The notes below the pieces were generated by a model. The model searched no databases and had not been told where the DNA came from. It saw only the letters and a program-made list of their open reading frames with translations. Of a DNA stretch of 64,000 nucleotides, positions 26,673 to 38,545 are shown in pieces. The stretch's first letter is position 1; each line of letters begins with the position of its first letter. The position numbers were made by a program, and so were the translations under genes. This DNA comes from Taiwanofungus camphoratus. Lineage: Eukaryota; Basidiomycota; Agaricomycetes; Polyporales; Taiwanofungaceae. The stretch lies in assembly GCA_003999685.1 (NCBI GenBank), contig CP021221.1, forward strand, positions 3,337,760-3,401,759, written 5' to 3'.

Positions 26673-28832
26673 ATGTCAAAGTCTAAGTCTGAGATACGGG
26701 CAGCCACTGTCTCGAGTACTGTAGTCGACGCTAGTGATCACACTCATGGCGATCCCTCTGAGCTGCGCCAGGAAGACGATGTCCTCCTCGCCCAACTCGG
26801 CTATAAAGCTGAATTCAGGCGTGAATTTTCGGTGAGTACGCCAGAAGTTATGTTTTTTGGGCGTAGACATAGGCTTCACAAACGGACTTATGCTGTCATG
26901 TAGTTAATCGAATCCATCGCCTTTGCTTTCTCGATCATGGGCATCGTCGCGTCGGTGACGTCGACCTTCTCATTTCCTCTGGAATCAGGTATGTACCCTT
27001 TCAGGTACGTCTCTTGGCCTTTTGCCGATAAGAGCGCAGGAGGACATGTTGGTATGGTCTTCGGGTGGTTGATCCCATGCTTGTTCGTCTTTACGATTGC
27101 TGCCTCCATGGCGGAGCTTGCATCGTCGATGCCGTAAGCACTCGTGCATAACTCCCTGTAGGCTATAGGTGACATTCCACTTTGTTCAGAACGAGTGCTG
27201 GACTCTACTATTTCTCAGCCAAGCTCGCCCCCCCCAAGTACTCTGCCCTTGCGAGCTGGATCACAGGCTGGGCGAACATTACCGGCCAGGTGACACTTGT
27301 TTGTTCTATTGACTTTACCTGGTACGTACGCCAATCGCCAACGTCCTACATATGGCCAATTTATAGATGAGTCGGCTGTATTTATCTGTGCCCAGTGCCC
27401 AGATGATCACCACTGCGTTATCAGTGGGATCTGACGGCTCGATCAATCTCGGTTCGGGCCCTACGTATGGTATCCTACTTGCAATCCTGTTCACACATGG
27501 AATTGTCTGCTCCGCTGCAACTCATATCCTTGCGCGGCTCAACCTCTTTTATGTTGTTGTCAATGGCGAGTGGTATGTCTATCATATTTGGCCGTTGATC
27601 CTAGTTCGATTCATGTACAGTTGGGACTACTATTGCGGCCATCATTTCGTTGCTTGTGTGTTCTGGTGGCCAGAAGGTCTCAACAAGGGATGCATTTACA
27701 TTATTTGAGAACAATACAGGATGGTCCAATAGTAAGCCATTTCCTCGATCCAACTGCACTTACTGACTTTTACAGATGGCTGGGCCTTCTTGTTGGCTTT
27801 CACTGCTCCGATGTGGACCCTAACTGGCTGTAAGTGGACGTTTTTCATAAGGCCTCAGATCACAACATATTTCTAATCCTCCTGATTTCAGACGATTCTG
27901 CTGCACATATTGCCGAAGAGACAGCGGGAGCAGCGCGCGCCGCCCCGATCGCCATTCTCGTCGGTGTCGGCTTGACTGCCTCGCTTGGGTGGATACTTTA
28001 TATCGCTGCCTCCTTCGCTACAGCATCGGTGTCCGACCTGTTGACAAGCACTCTCCCACTACCCATGGGTCAGCTATTCTTAAATGTCCTTGGCAAACAC
28101 GGCATGCTTGCTCTTTGGAGTTTCATCATTGTTGTGCAGTATGTCACTGGTGCCGCCCAGGGCGTGGATGCATCTCGTGTCGTCTTCGCGTTCGCGCGAG
28201 ACAACGCACTTCCGGGCTCTCGGTGGTGGAAGCGCATCAACCATCGCACGCAGACGCCTGTCAATGCTGTATGGCTTGTCATAGTATGCGCCGGCATATG
28301 CGGTCTTCTCGGGTTTTCTGCCACTGCATTGTCGTCACTGGCTGGGTGAGTTGACGTGCATCATAAATCGTACAAGCGGACGAGTCATTGACTATTGTCT
28401 TTACCACCTGGTCCGTGTAGCGCATCTGTGATCGGATTGTACACTTCTTATGTCACTCCGATCTTCCTCCGCATCACATTTGGGCGGAACAAGCTCGTGA
28501 AGGGGCCGTTCTCGCTCGGCAAATGGTATATGCCAATTGGCATCATTGCGTGTGCATGGGTTTGCTTCATTGTGGTCCTTCTCCTGTTTCCTCCGGGACA
28601 GACAACAACGGCACAAACCATGAGTGCGTCCCTTAGTGTTATATCTCTCTCCTGCCTACCTGAAGGACTGATTGACGACGACACAGACTACGCCGTCGTC
28701 ATCATCATGGCGGTGTTCATTTTTGCATCAGCATCGTGGGTCATATCAGCCCACAAGTGGTTCACTGGACCCATCCGAAATGTTGACAGCAGCGGTACAA
28801 CTTCATATGATGAGAAGCAGCAAGAGACGTGA
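26673..28832 (+). CDS. APC-superfamily permease (GABA/choline/amino-acid type)
   Basis: Twelve-helix amino-acid/amine transporter of the fungal Uga4/Hnm1-like (ACT) branch. Start MSKSKSEIRAATVSSTV at 26673; cytosolic N-tail with LLAQLGYKAEFRREFS, an intron, then LIESIAFAFSIMGIVASVTS (26905-26960). Next TSAGLYYFSAKLAPPKYSAL and ASWITGWANITGQVTLVCSI (27190-27310), GYDSAAHIAEETAGAARAAP (27890-27945), a block with VDASRVVFAFARDNALPGSR (28165-28230), TPVNAVWLVIVCAGICGLLG and TPIFLRITFGRNKLVKGPFS (28455-28520). C-tail ends SYDEKQQET, stop at 28830-28832. Joining exons restores PMWTLTGYDSAAHIAEE, the family signature. Differs from the permease at 1004-3496, which has the YAT helix-1 motif. Substrate not determined. 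Confidence 0.88.
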
Positions 28833-28949
28833 TAGTAACCTATGGCCGTTGACCGCTGCGCTTTGTTTCTACCGATCAATTTCTTTACTATTAAGCTCCA
28901 TTCGAATGCATATAGTGGTTTTCTATTTCAATTGAGGACTATGGTCCAT

Positions 28950-28969
28950 ACGTGATCACGTGATCACGT
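28950..28969. promoter_or_regulatory. 20-bp perfect palindrome with two CACGTG boxes
   Basis: ACGTGATCACGTGATCACGT is its own reverse complement. With the next base it contains two CACGTG E-boxes in ATCACGTG context, a site type bound by bHLH factors (Cbf1, SREBP-like). It lies 118 bp past the permease stop and about 170 bp before the ATG at 29143, so it is best read as a promoter element of the downstream gene. Confidence 0.55.
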
Positions 28970-29142
28970 GTCGTGTTTATGTGCTGAACGAAACCACTAC
29001 TGCCACTACATACTTCATTCCCTGCACGGCTTTGTATTCTCGCAACCCGTTCACTCCCAACACAAGTTCTCTTACTGGTGCCTTTCTTCAGTGACCTCTA
29101 TTTTGATTTCTGTTTGAAAGTTAGTATATCAACGCATCAGCC

Positions 29143-29790
29143 ATGCAGCCTTTCGTCGAATATTATATGGGTGATACCAACATGAAATTTATGGTATCAA
29201 TACCACAACCTCGACCTTCACTTCCGAGGCCTCCACGAGTATGTGTCTTCAATACTAACACTCATGTTTACCCTGACCAACAATACTTCTTCCTGTAGGA
29301 GTCGCTGCCATTTATAGCAATACGTCTCCTCGATGAATGGACGAATGGCAGGGAGGCCGTTCGTACTGCGGCCGATGATCTCGAGTCGTTCACATTTGCC
29401 TTCATTTGGACCATTCTGATGAGGCTCAACGAGAAACAAAAGGGAGCATTGACGAAAAATAATGCAGCGATTTTGGAAATAAGGCAACTATTGGAGGATG
29501 AACCGGAGCGGTTACGATTCAAGAAACGTGAACTACGGGATTGGATACAAGACAACGTGAAGAATGCAAAGTTGTCGCCGAACAACTTGCCGCCACTCAT
29601 GCTGTTGATGAACCATCTGCTGGGCGTAAATTCTGCACACAGAGCTGCTCTGAGGGGCCTCCGGTGGAAAGGTACTCGGCTTGACAAACTCGATGCTGAC
29701 CTGGTCGCAGGGCAGTATGATGCATACGCTGCGGTCCTTTCTGCTTCGTTACAAAATGTATGCATTGAGGAACGCATCGAAGACCCTTGA
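29143..29790 (+). CDS. Uncharacterised helical protein
   Basis: Two exons. Exon 1 starts MQPFVEYYMGDTNMKFMV at 29143 and ends after SLPRPPR; a GTATGT...TGTAG intron of about 61 nt follows; exon 2 begins ESLPFIAIRLLDEWTNGRE and runs to the stop at 29788-29790. About 195 residues in all. It is predicted mostly helical and charged (LEIRQLLEDEPERLRFKKRE), with no membrane segment or catalytic motif I recognise. Likely a real gene because the splice joins two good coding exons. The E-box palindrome lies upstream. Confidence 0.6.
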
Positions 29791-30012
29791 ACTCTAGCAA
29801 TAGTTGAACATGTACTGTCGATTCAATAATTGAATTTCCCTATCCACTTTAATGCTAGTCGACCGGAACGCAATCAGATTCAAGGTAGAGATGTTTCACA
29901 CCTTGAGAACGATTGAAGGGTGGTCATGGCCGCAGTCGCTGCAACTGTGTATACATTACTAAGTGCTGCTTGTCTACAGCCAGAACCTCCCCACTTCACT
30001 GAATATAGCACC

Positions 30013-30543
30013 ATGGAAAGCAATAAGGACCCTCTTGTATCACTCTTATACAGGTTATTCTTTCTCTACATAGAACCTATTTCTGCTGTTATAGGTGCAT
30101 ACTATGCTGGGGGCAGGCCCGCGGAATACCTAGCCTATCTATCATCGTCGAATGACATGCCCGCTTCCGCGCCGCTCACGCCAACGCTCATTTCGCTATA
30201 TCAACTATCTAACCTTTATCTACTCTTCGCGCTGAATGAGCATCTCGTCCTCTCGTCCACTTCCTCCCGCCGTACATGGCGTCGCCTCTTATTCTGCCTC
30301 CTCGTGGCGGATTTTGGTCACCTCGCAACGATGCTACCGCTAGCACGAGAGAAAGGCATGGTAAATGTCTTCCTCAATCCCTTGCAGTGGACCGCGATGG
30401 AATGGGGCAGTGTGGGATTCGTATACGTGGGTGCATCGATGAGGATGTCGTTCCTTGCAGGGTTGGGGTTTGGCAATCAGACAGGGAGCAAGGGGACAGT
30501 TGGTCGCAGAGCTGCCAGTGATCGAGGTTCTACAACATGCTGA
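30013..30543 (+). CDS. Small membrane protein, DUF7704-like
   Basis: Reading frame with an upstream Met at 29920, but the more natural start is MESNKDPLVSLLYRL at 30013. The motif LYRLFFLYIEPISAVIGAYY near the N-terminus, followed by a small Pro-rich luminal loop and two further hydrophobic segments (LYLLFALNEHLVL; LLFCLLVADFGHLATMLPLA), resembles small fungal integral membrane proteins of the DUF7704 type. The last ~15 residues are Arg/Ser-rich and may be read-through past a missed 3' intron near 30490. Function unknown. Confidence 0.55.
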   Translation: MESNKDPLVSLLYRLFFLYIEPISAVIGAYYAGGRPAEYLAYLSSSNDMPASAPLTPTLISLYQLSNLYLLFALNEHLVLSSTSSRRTWRRLLFCLLVADFGHLATMLPLAREKGMVNVFLNPLQWTAMEWGSVGFVYVGASMRMSFLAGLGFGNQTGSKGTVGRRAASDRGSTTC

Positions 30544-30785
30544 TAGAATATGGGCTGAAGCCCGCTGCACAGTACACTTTTCTTTGACAATCGTACTTAT
30601 TTCATTTCCGATCTCAATCTCTTTGACAGACGTCGTGCTTTGCAGTCAATGTCCTTTTCGCTCATTTGATTCGGATGTAACAGATGTCGTCGCTATTCGT
30701 GTACGACTTCATGTAGAGGCTTGCGATCACAGGCCTGTCAAGAACTACCAATGACAATGTGAATATCTCACCGTCGCATACAAAG

Positions 30786-32227
30786 TCAACCTGTTCCGGC
30801 TGCCCGCCACCATCGCACAACCCCATCCTCGCCACCACTGACGAAGGCACCCGCAGAATTATTTGGTGATGGCTTTGGCCGCCACGAGACACTCCAGACT
30901 TCCCCAGTGTCTTGAATAGTCGATACTGCCGCGCGTGCAGAGAGATCCCATACTTTTATGGTTTTATCCGCAGAACTGTTCATGAACAACACTTAACAAA
31001 CAAAGTGGAATAGACAAGCAGAACGGACTTCAACGTACCCAGACAGCGCTAATCGCCCGTCCGGTGAGATATCTGTGCTTAAGACCCAGGAGGAATGACC
31101 TGAAAATGTGGCAACAGCTCCGGAGCCAGGTTTGCCGGACGGAGAGACTCGGACGTCATGTAAAGTGAGGCGTTTATCTTCCGAGGCCGAGATAAGTAGC
31201 TAAGACGAAATTCCAACCCCAACAATTATTAGATAGCTTGAGAGAACGTGAAAGAAGCTAGAGCCATGACGAACCTGAGAATCGGCGGACCACGCCAATG
31301 ATCGGACGGCCATCGCGTGAGACGTATACGTTGAATGGAGAGAAGTAGACGCGACGTCAAAAATATAAATTTGCCCGGTCTCGGAGGACATAGCTACACG
31401 ACTTCCATCGGGACTCTGGGTAACAATGGAGGATATGGGCGTTAGTATTACACTGAGTAGTCACTCTGAAGTCATGCAATGCAGGCGACAAGGATAGAAC
31501 AGACACAGACAAATCGCTCATGTGTGGATGCAGCTTACAAATGACCCACATGTTTGCAATACATGCCGAACTTGCTGCGCCCGCTTGCCAGTGTTGCCCG
31601 ACGTTCGCCAAAGGATTCGCGCACAGCGGAATGGATTGTAACATTGCCAGAACCACCGGTAGACGCATAAGTTTGGCCTTTTGGGTTCAGTGACACAGAC
31701 CAAGCTATGCCGAGATACGACAAACCAAGGATGAGCGAGAAGTCAGGACACCAATGCGATAACAAAGTTGCTGGATACGCTCGAGCTACTTACAAGGCTC
31801 GTTGGCTTCTGCACCAGACCTCACGTAGCTCTCAAATTTCCCTTCCTTTTCTCCACTTTCTAAATTCCACAAACATGTCAATCCCTCCAGGCTATTGTAT
31901 AAGGCACGCCTTCCTGTTGGATCCACGTCCAGCGATACAAGGCCGTGAGGGTGTGGAGGCTGTGATCGCGAGACTTGTCCAGAAGCAGAATCCCATTGCT
32001 TGATAGTCCCGTCTGCAGATACGCTCAGAACTGTATCTGCCTGCGTCCAGAATATACCCCAAACCGCATCAGAATGGGCTACATGTACCATAAGTGGGAT
32101 GATAAGTAACTATATAAATTTGCAAGTCGAGGACGTACGTTCAACCCCGTCATGAGCATGCAAAAATGCCAAACTCTAGACAATGGTATGAGACCTATTC
32201 TTCAGGAGATGCTCGACAACACACCAT
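30786..32227 (-). CDS. SKI8: WD40-repeat protein, SKI8/WDR61-like
   Basis: Seven-bladed WD40 adaptor; SKI8 is part of the cytosolic Ski complex for exosome-mediated mRNA decay and also works in meiosis. Exon 1 appears to be the ATG alone (32225-32227) with a 49-nt intron right after it (GTGTGT...CTAG, 32176-32224); joining gives MSLAFLHAHDGVE. Then SDAVWGIFWTQADTVLSVSA and DGTIKQWDSASGQV (31990-32080), VSLDVDPTGRRALYNSLEGL and TCLWNLESGEKEGKFESYV, WSVSLNPKGQTYASTGGSGN, SPDGSRVAMSSETGQIYIFD, LALSGSADKTIKVWDLSARA, and the end WSVSWRPKPS...VRWWRAAGTG, stop at 30786-30788. The final WD blade is typical for SKI8. Confidence 0.85.
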
Positions 32228-32461
32228 GTTTTACTTGATGAAACACGAAAAGCCACGACGAGGACGCTCTCGAGACTCCAGTCTGTGCCACCGGAAACAA
32301 CCGGCGGACATTCAACTGAAGATATAGATCGCTACACCACAACCTAAATTTCCTCACATCAACGAAAGCGGACGAAGACATCGTATCTCCCTGTAACTTA
32401 CTTTAAAAAGGTATGTGAACATTGTGCAGTGAGCTCCCCGGAGTACTCATCATACTGTAGA
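32228..32461. promoter_or_regulatory. Bidirectional promoter between SKI8-like gene and eS12
   Basis: Only 234 bp separate the minus-strand start codon at 32227 from the plus-strand eS12 ATG at 32462, so the region must serve both. A purine-rich stretch (about 32355-32385) and a run of A (32403-32408) precede the eS12 gene. No factor site is assigned. Confidence 0.55.
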
Positions 32462-32969
32462 ATGTCTGACGCTGGAGATGAAATTCAAGTCGACGAGGCC
32501 CCCGTCGAGGTAGAGGTTCCCGCTGAAGCCCCCAAGGGTAAATTGACTGTCGAGGACGCTCTTCAGGTGAGTGTGACAGACCCTGCACTTATGCATAGGT
32601 CGCTCAGATTAGATTGATGCACTGTAACAGCAAGTTCTGAAGAATGCTCTCGTTCACGACGGGCTTGCTCGTGGTCTGCGCGAGTGTGCCAAGGCGTTGG
32701 ACAAACGTCAAGCCCACCTCTGCGTTCTTGTCGAGACCTGTACCGAGGCCGAGTACATCAAGCTCATCGAGGCTCTCTGTGCTGAGCACAAGATCAACTT
32801 GATCAAGGTCGGTGATGCCAAGGTACTCGGAACGTGGGCTGGTCTTTGTAAGATTGACCGTGAGGGCAACCCGCGTAAGGTTGTTGGGTGCTCGTGCGTT
32901 GTCGTCAAAGATTATGGTGCAGATAGTGAGGGACTCCACGTCCTCTTGGACTATTTCAAGAACCGTTAG
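32462..32969 (+). CDS. RPS12: 40S ribosomal protein eS12
   Basis: Small-subunit protein. Exon 1 (32462-32566) encodes [19 protein letters not shown], an acidic N-terminus, and ends [10 protein letters not shown] 64-nt intron (32567-32630, GTGAGT...AACAG) is removed to give [20 protein letters not shown]. Exon 2 continues [20 protein letters not shown] and [20 protein letters not shown], then [13 protein letters not shown], ending LLDYFKNR with TAG at 32967-32969. Length and composition fit eS12. Confidence 0.96.
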
Positions 32970-33477
32970 GTGAGTCCTGACTGTCCATTTCCTTCTAAGA
33001 TGACAAAACAGACTCCCTCAACGGAGAACTCTGTTCATTGAGGATACAGTCTATCCGGAATCATTAAAATCTCTGATTTAATTGTGCTTGCTTCGTTGTG
33101 CTCACTTGTACAAGATGCTGATAAACTTCCACCTTGCAGCATCTTCTTTGTGTCTTACTCCGCGCTGGATTTACTACGTGGTGCGAATACAAAAATACAT
33201 GACAGTCCTTTAAGACACATTCTCGTGTGATTACCCACTCAATTGTTATGATCAACTTTGGATGCAATATCCAATAAGTAAGTTGTGTCGATTGTACTCG
33301 GGTCAAAGGACTGTTCTATTCTTTGAGCTGGGTTACTCGCAGCATTGACGCAAAGGAGCAGATTATCATAATTGGCTGCCCTTGGTGGCGTGCTTCCGTA
33401 CATGAAGTCCTTTACACAGAACAAACAGCACATCGAAAAATCCAACCTGCAAGTTCATATGCGAGTGAATGTATATG
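32970..33477. other. Convergent intergenic region, no gene seen
   Basis: Holds the 3' flanks of eS12 (plus) and VPS41 (minus). Short ORFs at 33064-33306 and 33323-33601 lack motifs or overlap the end of VPS41. Confidence 0.5.
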
Positions 33478-36400
33478 TCATGTCCGCTCGCCTTCGCTCT
33501 TCTTACGACACACTGGACATCCCTGGTTACCTCTGGCTCTAAGCATTGCCGTACTAGAAAAAGTTTCGTCAGCAGGGCAAAATGCACGTAAACGTAATTA
33601 ATGTGCAAGCAACGCACAATGCTATCCTCCCACTAATACTGGTGTGACTTCCAATTCCCATCCCCATGGGATGTTGGTCAAGCTGTTGAGAAAGCTTACA
33701 GGTTTCGCTCACACAGTCGGCATGCACGACGTGTCGACACAAGAAAAGTAATACTAGGCCATGCGGAAGCTGATGCAGAGGCAGGAGGCAGACAGGACAT
33801 AGAGTCTTGGCTGATAAGTCAGACACTATTAGTGTAGCATCCAGGATCGATACAACGCGAGCCATTACTCACTGCTCAGGAAGAATCCGCTTGTCTGGTC
33901 CCTGTGCAGTCTTCGTGCTAAATCTGAACAATCTCCGTGGAGGATTGTTTGGCAGCCTTCCAATAGTGACGTTTGCAAATTGAAGTCATGCAAGATTTTG
34001 ATCAATGCGCCCTTCAGACCGGGTATCTCTAGACCGTTCTTGATACGGCGAATAAGCCTAATGGGATCGATTTCTGCACCGACGTTCTCCAGCAGCCCTC
34101 GGATGAAAGCTAGCAATTTAGAAAAAGTGAGGAGGTCAACGTAGGACTTCGTACAATCAATCATCTTATTTACCAGGACGCGTCTCCGAGTACTTGAGAA
34201 GATCTTCCCAGAGATCATCATCATGCTGTTCCTTTGCAAAATCAATTGCCTGAAATTGGAAACAAGTGAAAAAAGGTAGGTTTATCGGCCACGTTTTGTG
34301 TGCTTACACGATTAACGTCTCCAAGCCGTTCAATGATCAGAGTGAGAGCCCTCTTATTGTTACCCATACGACCCAGGAGAAAGACCATCTCAGGAACAAG
34401 ATCTCGGTCGCTACATATGTTATATGCCTACTCAAGATTAATGAGTATACAATGCTGAAATAGCTTGATAACGTACATCTTCCAAGCTATAGTAATTGCT
34501 GGCTCTAAGAAAGTCGATTAAGCGATGAGGCGCGTACTCTGCATAGAGTTTGACCTAAAGGATCGTAATACATAGATAAGCCATAGGTAATCGGAGCAAG
34601 ATTGCTACGGACTTGACTATCTGCATACTCGGACGTCAGATGTGGATCCTTCTTGAACAGGGCATCCAGGTACAAGTAGAGATAGTAAGATTGGCTCTGT
34701 AACTGATGAAATACGCGTCCTATCTATATAGGATGCACGGTGGTCAACAGAGCGGTATAAGAAAAAAACTTAAACATACGGGTATCGAGTGCATATGGTC
34801 TACGAGAAGCGTGATAGCAGTACTTTGTTCCGGGTCGACTTCGTCACCGTTCCTTTTCCTCTTCTCCATAAGTTCAAGATCGAACTCAACAAGAAGAAGA
34901 ACCTGGTCTTGCACGGCAGTGAATAAATTGTTCTCTCGAATGAGGCCAAACACGTTTGGGCGTCGCAGTCGCAAGAAGAACGGTAAGGCTTTTCCAGGTT
35001 GGCGGTTGGTAGTATATCTAGAGAACAGTTAATTGGCATGGCCGCTCAACGAATATCTAGTGTGGTCGTGAACGCACAATTCCGCCAAACACTCCATGAG
35101 GATAATAGCATCCGGTGTGGTTGGATTCATGGACGAAGACGACGGCGCACGGTCAAGCTCCGACTGTACGGCAACGATGACAGCAGAGATGTCATATATG
35201 CCTTTTGGCCAATTCTTGATAGTCTGGAGCAGCGCCTATGGAGGCAATGATTGTAAGAGATGGTTGTAAGACAACGACAAGAGGGAACGCGAAGTTGACG
35301 GACTTGTCGATCGTGTGAAAGAAAATACGCCAAAATCATCTCATAGACTAGATGTCCCAGGGTAGGTGACTCGGTAGGTACGTAGGGTATGATAGCCTGT
35401 ATACGGAATCATGAGTTCTAAATGTGACGATGTTGACCAGTCACTTTACCTGGAGCTGGTGTTTCTGGGCAAAAACGAAGATCCAGTCCTCCCATCGATT
35501 GGTATCTTGCCCACAAACTTTCGGACAGAGATGGGCCGCCTTCGTAAATTCGCCTGATGAGGTGTGAAATGAGCGACATAAAACTAAAAAAAAACTGGTT
35601 ACCTTCGCTAACTAGATGTTCTATATATCGTTGACCAATCTGGATTGCGTCCACTGAGTCTTCTCCACTGCTGCCAGTAATACCCACCGCGGCCTGCCGC
35701 TCGATTTCTTCCAATGCCTCTTCATATCTCTTTCTTTCAACTAACCAGGCTACGTGATCCCTCCAATCTCGCGGCTTCACTACAACAATATCTTTCGGAC
35801 TGAGCACCATGTAGTATCTCTCACCCGTTCCTCCGCCCCCCGTTGAAGATGCCAGCACTGCACCAGCTTCGATTTCGGTAATGATGTAATCATTACAACC
35901 CCATCTCTCGAAATCGGTGATACCCAAAGCATCAGCGGCAAGCTCCTCACCGGCGCGTGAGACAATACGAAGTTCGGGGCGTTCGGCCGCCTTGCGTGCT
36001 TGCTCTGCACGGTCAGAGGTAGCTTCGTTGCCGAGGAGAAGCGAGGAATCTGGCGGCGTGTAGGCAATGACGAGGAAGGCAGTCAGAGAGGGAGGAGACA
36101 CAGCGGCCGACGCTGACACACTAGGCGCCCTGATCGAGGACGGCGCCGAGGCAGGACTAGACGGGGCTGGCTCTGGCGGCAGGGACGACGACGGTGTAGG
36201 ATGTGGCACAATACCTGAAATCATGCAGTCCAGTTGGAAGACGGCGGTGATTTCAACCAGAAACGGGGGCTGATTGGCGGAGGACGACACTGTCAGATTG
36301 CGGGGGCGAGCCCGGATTCGGGCGACTTTAATTTGGTCCGCCCATGCTATCAACAGGGTGGAATCGTCCTGCCAATTAAGAGTACACTTGAAGAGGTCCG

Positions 36401-37590
36401 CACGTGGACTGTCCGCGGGTCGGTCGATGTAAGTGATACGAGTTTGTGAGACAGTGTCGTATATCTTAACGCCCTGTAAATTGTGCGCAATCCAGTAACA
36501 CGATGTAAGCTAGGATGTGAGAACGAACTCACCAGGTCATTTGCCCAAGCAATGAGCCTATCCCTCCATCTCACCTGCCAGATGGGACCTTCGCCAGAGT
36601 GCAGCACTGTCTCTTTGTATCCAAGCCATCCCTTCTCATGTAGCACGAGCGTGCCCGCCATCCCACCGCATACGACCCCCCGTGTGCTACTCTTGGCAAA
36701 ATTCGGTTCAAGGGCCACCGTCCGTAGAGAGCGCTTCATATTAAATGTATACGTCTCGGGAGTAGACAGAGAGTATATCAAGACCTGGCCTGATAAATGG
36801 CGTCAGTGTGTGGCAATGATCGATGGCCGCTGCTCCTGATAATGCGTGTGTTATGTTGTGGCTTGATACTTACACAGGTACGCAAGACAACTTTGATGTC
36901 CGTGTCACCTAGCATCTGCAGACCAGATGGCAAGGCAACACATCACAAGTGAAGTAATCCGGCATACCTCTTTGCCAACATAAACTTGACAAACATGTAG
37001 CCCATGATAGGCACATAATGGATGTGTCACTCACCGTCAATGGATGCAGTCGCTACAAATTCCGCGGTGACATCAATGGAAATATCGCTCACGGAGGCTG
37101 TGTGTGGTTCGAAGGATTTGAAATGTCGACCAGATAGGTCGAGTATGTGCAACATGCCGCTATGAGTTCCTAAAGCCTGAGCCAACCGGAATGACGGTCA
37201 TTGAACGGTGCAAAACGAAACTTCGACGTGTATACTGACGAGCCGTTGGTTCGCATAAGCAAGCGCAGATGCAGAATCCTTCAAAAGAAGATTGTGAGTT
37301 ATGCCGCCTAATCGCTCGTATTTGAGCGCGGGCTCTTCATCATCCTCATCACCGGCCTCTCCTCCGTCGCTACCATCACCTTCATCTGCCTCGTCCTCAG
37401 TCCCTCTAGACTCATCAGTCTCCGAGCCTGTGGCTGAGAGTCGTTCGACTGCGGCGTCGTGGTCAGTTACCTCGACAGACTGGTAGCTTTGTGGGGTAGT
37501 GTGCTGGTCATGGTCGCGTTCTGCGCTCAGTGGACTGTCGCTGGAATTGACTGAACGCTTCTCATCGAGACCATTGGATTCAGAAAACAT
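33478..37590 (-). CDS. VPS41: VPS41, HOPS-complex subunit with C-terminal RING
   Basis: Vacuolar tethering subunit of the HOPS complex. Start MFSESNGLDEKRS at 37590; an upstream in-frame ATG at 37605 is possible. Order of parts: acidic leader (about 37300-37590) ending EEPALKYERLGGITHNLLLK; WD40 propeller including LHILDLSGRHFKSFEPHTAS, SRGVVCGGMAGTLVLHEKGW, a block around GEGPIWQVRWRDRLIAWAND and LIAWADQIKVARIRARPR (36280-36360); the motif VKPRDWRDHVAWLVERKRYE and EALEEIE (35700-35790); a long helical clathrin-repeat region (35300-33870) with LLENVGAEIDPIRLIRRIKN and GLEIPGLKGALIKILHDFNL; and a RING split by an intron: CPVCLLPLHQ...LCRHVVHADCV, then LRARGNQGCPVCRKK, stop at 33478-33480. The WD40 region contains a Pro/Ser-rich insertion near 36080-36240. 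Many short introns. Confidence 0.92.
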
Positions 37591-37680
37591 ATCAGTTCGA
37601 AGCAAGCAAAAGTAAAAGAGTACATTCAGAGCGACGGCAGCGGGAACACGAGGTTGCCAATTCGCGGCAGCCTGAGGCTT

Positions 37681-38034
37681 TCACAGGACGAGTATCGACC
37701 TGCCTGATAAGGAAGTTTCTCCTTCGCACACAACGAGACTTGTGTTTGCTAAGTGCAACCGAGAGTGAAACGGGGACAAAAACGCCATAGACGCACCGAT
37801 GTCCTCGGTATCAAGCGTACAGAGCGATGGCACCTCTTTGACCCATCCTGCACTTGCGTCTATAATTCGACCATATTCTCGGTTTCCGTGAGTTGTATTG
37901 CTCGAGGCAAGGACTGACGCACTCAAGCTAAGCTCACTCGTTGATGCACCTGCCAGCTTTCCTGCCTGGGGGCTAGCAGGATTGTGTGAGTGGTTCCTTG
38001 CATGAAAAGTCGTTGTCCGACTGATCAAGGTCAT
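37681..38034 (-). CDS. Possible small ORF upstream of VPS41
   Basis: A 117-codon frame starting MTLISRTTTFHARNHSHNPA at 38034. Composition is Ser/Thr-rich with a plausible stretch YGRIIDASAGWVKEVPSL, but there is no family I recognise and no clear splice to VPS41, which starts 91 bp further on. It could be a short gene, an upstream exon of a longer VPS41 form, or chance. Confidence 0.25.
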   Translation of the reverse strand: MTLISRTTTFHARNHSHNPASPQAGKLAGASTSELSLSASVLASSNTTHGNREYGRIIDASAGWVKEVPSLCTLDTEDIGASMAFLSPFHSRLHLANTSLVVCEGETSLSGRSILVL

Positions 38035-38540
38035 TTCTACATGTCATACATGTCAACCCCGCTATGCTGTGTCTGATTCTGGTCAGTCCTTGCATCTTCT
38101 GTGATACCTCCGAGACCCACTATCCCACCCATTATGCACCGCATCGGCTTTGGTGTTATCTTTTTGGGTGCAGGCTATGTCCTCTCTACAGGGGATGCAC
38201 GAAATGGAAGTGGCATTACTACAGGCATGTCATCCTTTTCATTCTCTTCATTGACACTCTTTTGAACGTATCTGTGATACATGTTGCTCTGATGTCCACG
38301 AGTAGCTTGGTCCTTGACATACCTCTTTCTCAACCTTCGCAAATCACTTACTCCCCCTCGAAACTTCCTATCACTCACACTGACCATGGCAACAATGGCA
38401 TCATCTACTCTGTATGGCAGTGAATACTTTATACTTCAGAGCAATGAATTGTGACACCTGTGAAGCCTAGATTGTGACATCACTAGAATCTGGTATTAGA
38501 GTGTATCTGCAGTGACCTATCTATATATATGCTGTCTGGA
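38035..38540. other. Last unique sequence before the transposon region; no gene seen
   Basis: About 500 bp with no supported gene; a plus-strand 119-codon ORF (38064-38423) is hydrophobic but motif-free. From 38541 onward everything in the window is mobile or telomere-associated. Confidence 0.45.
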
Positions 38541-38545
38541 TTAGG

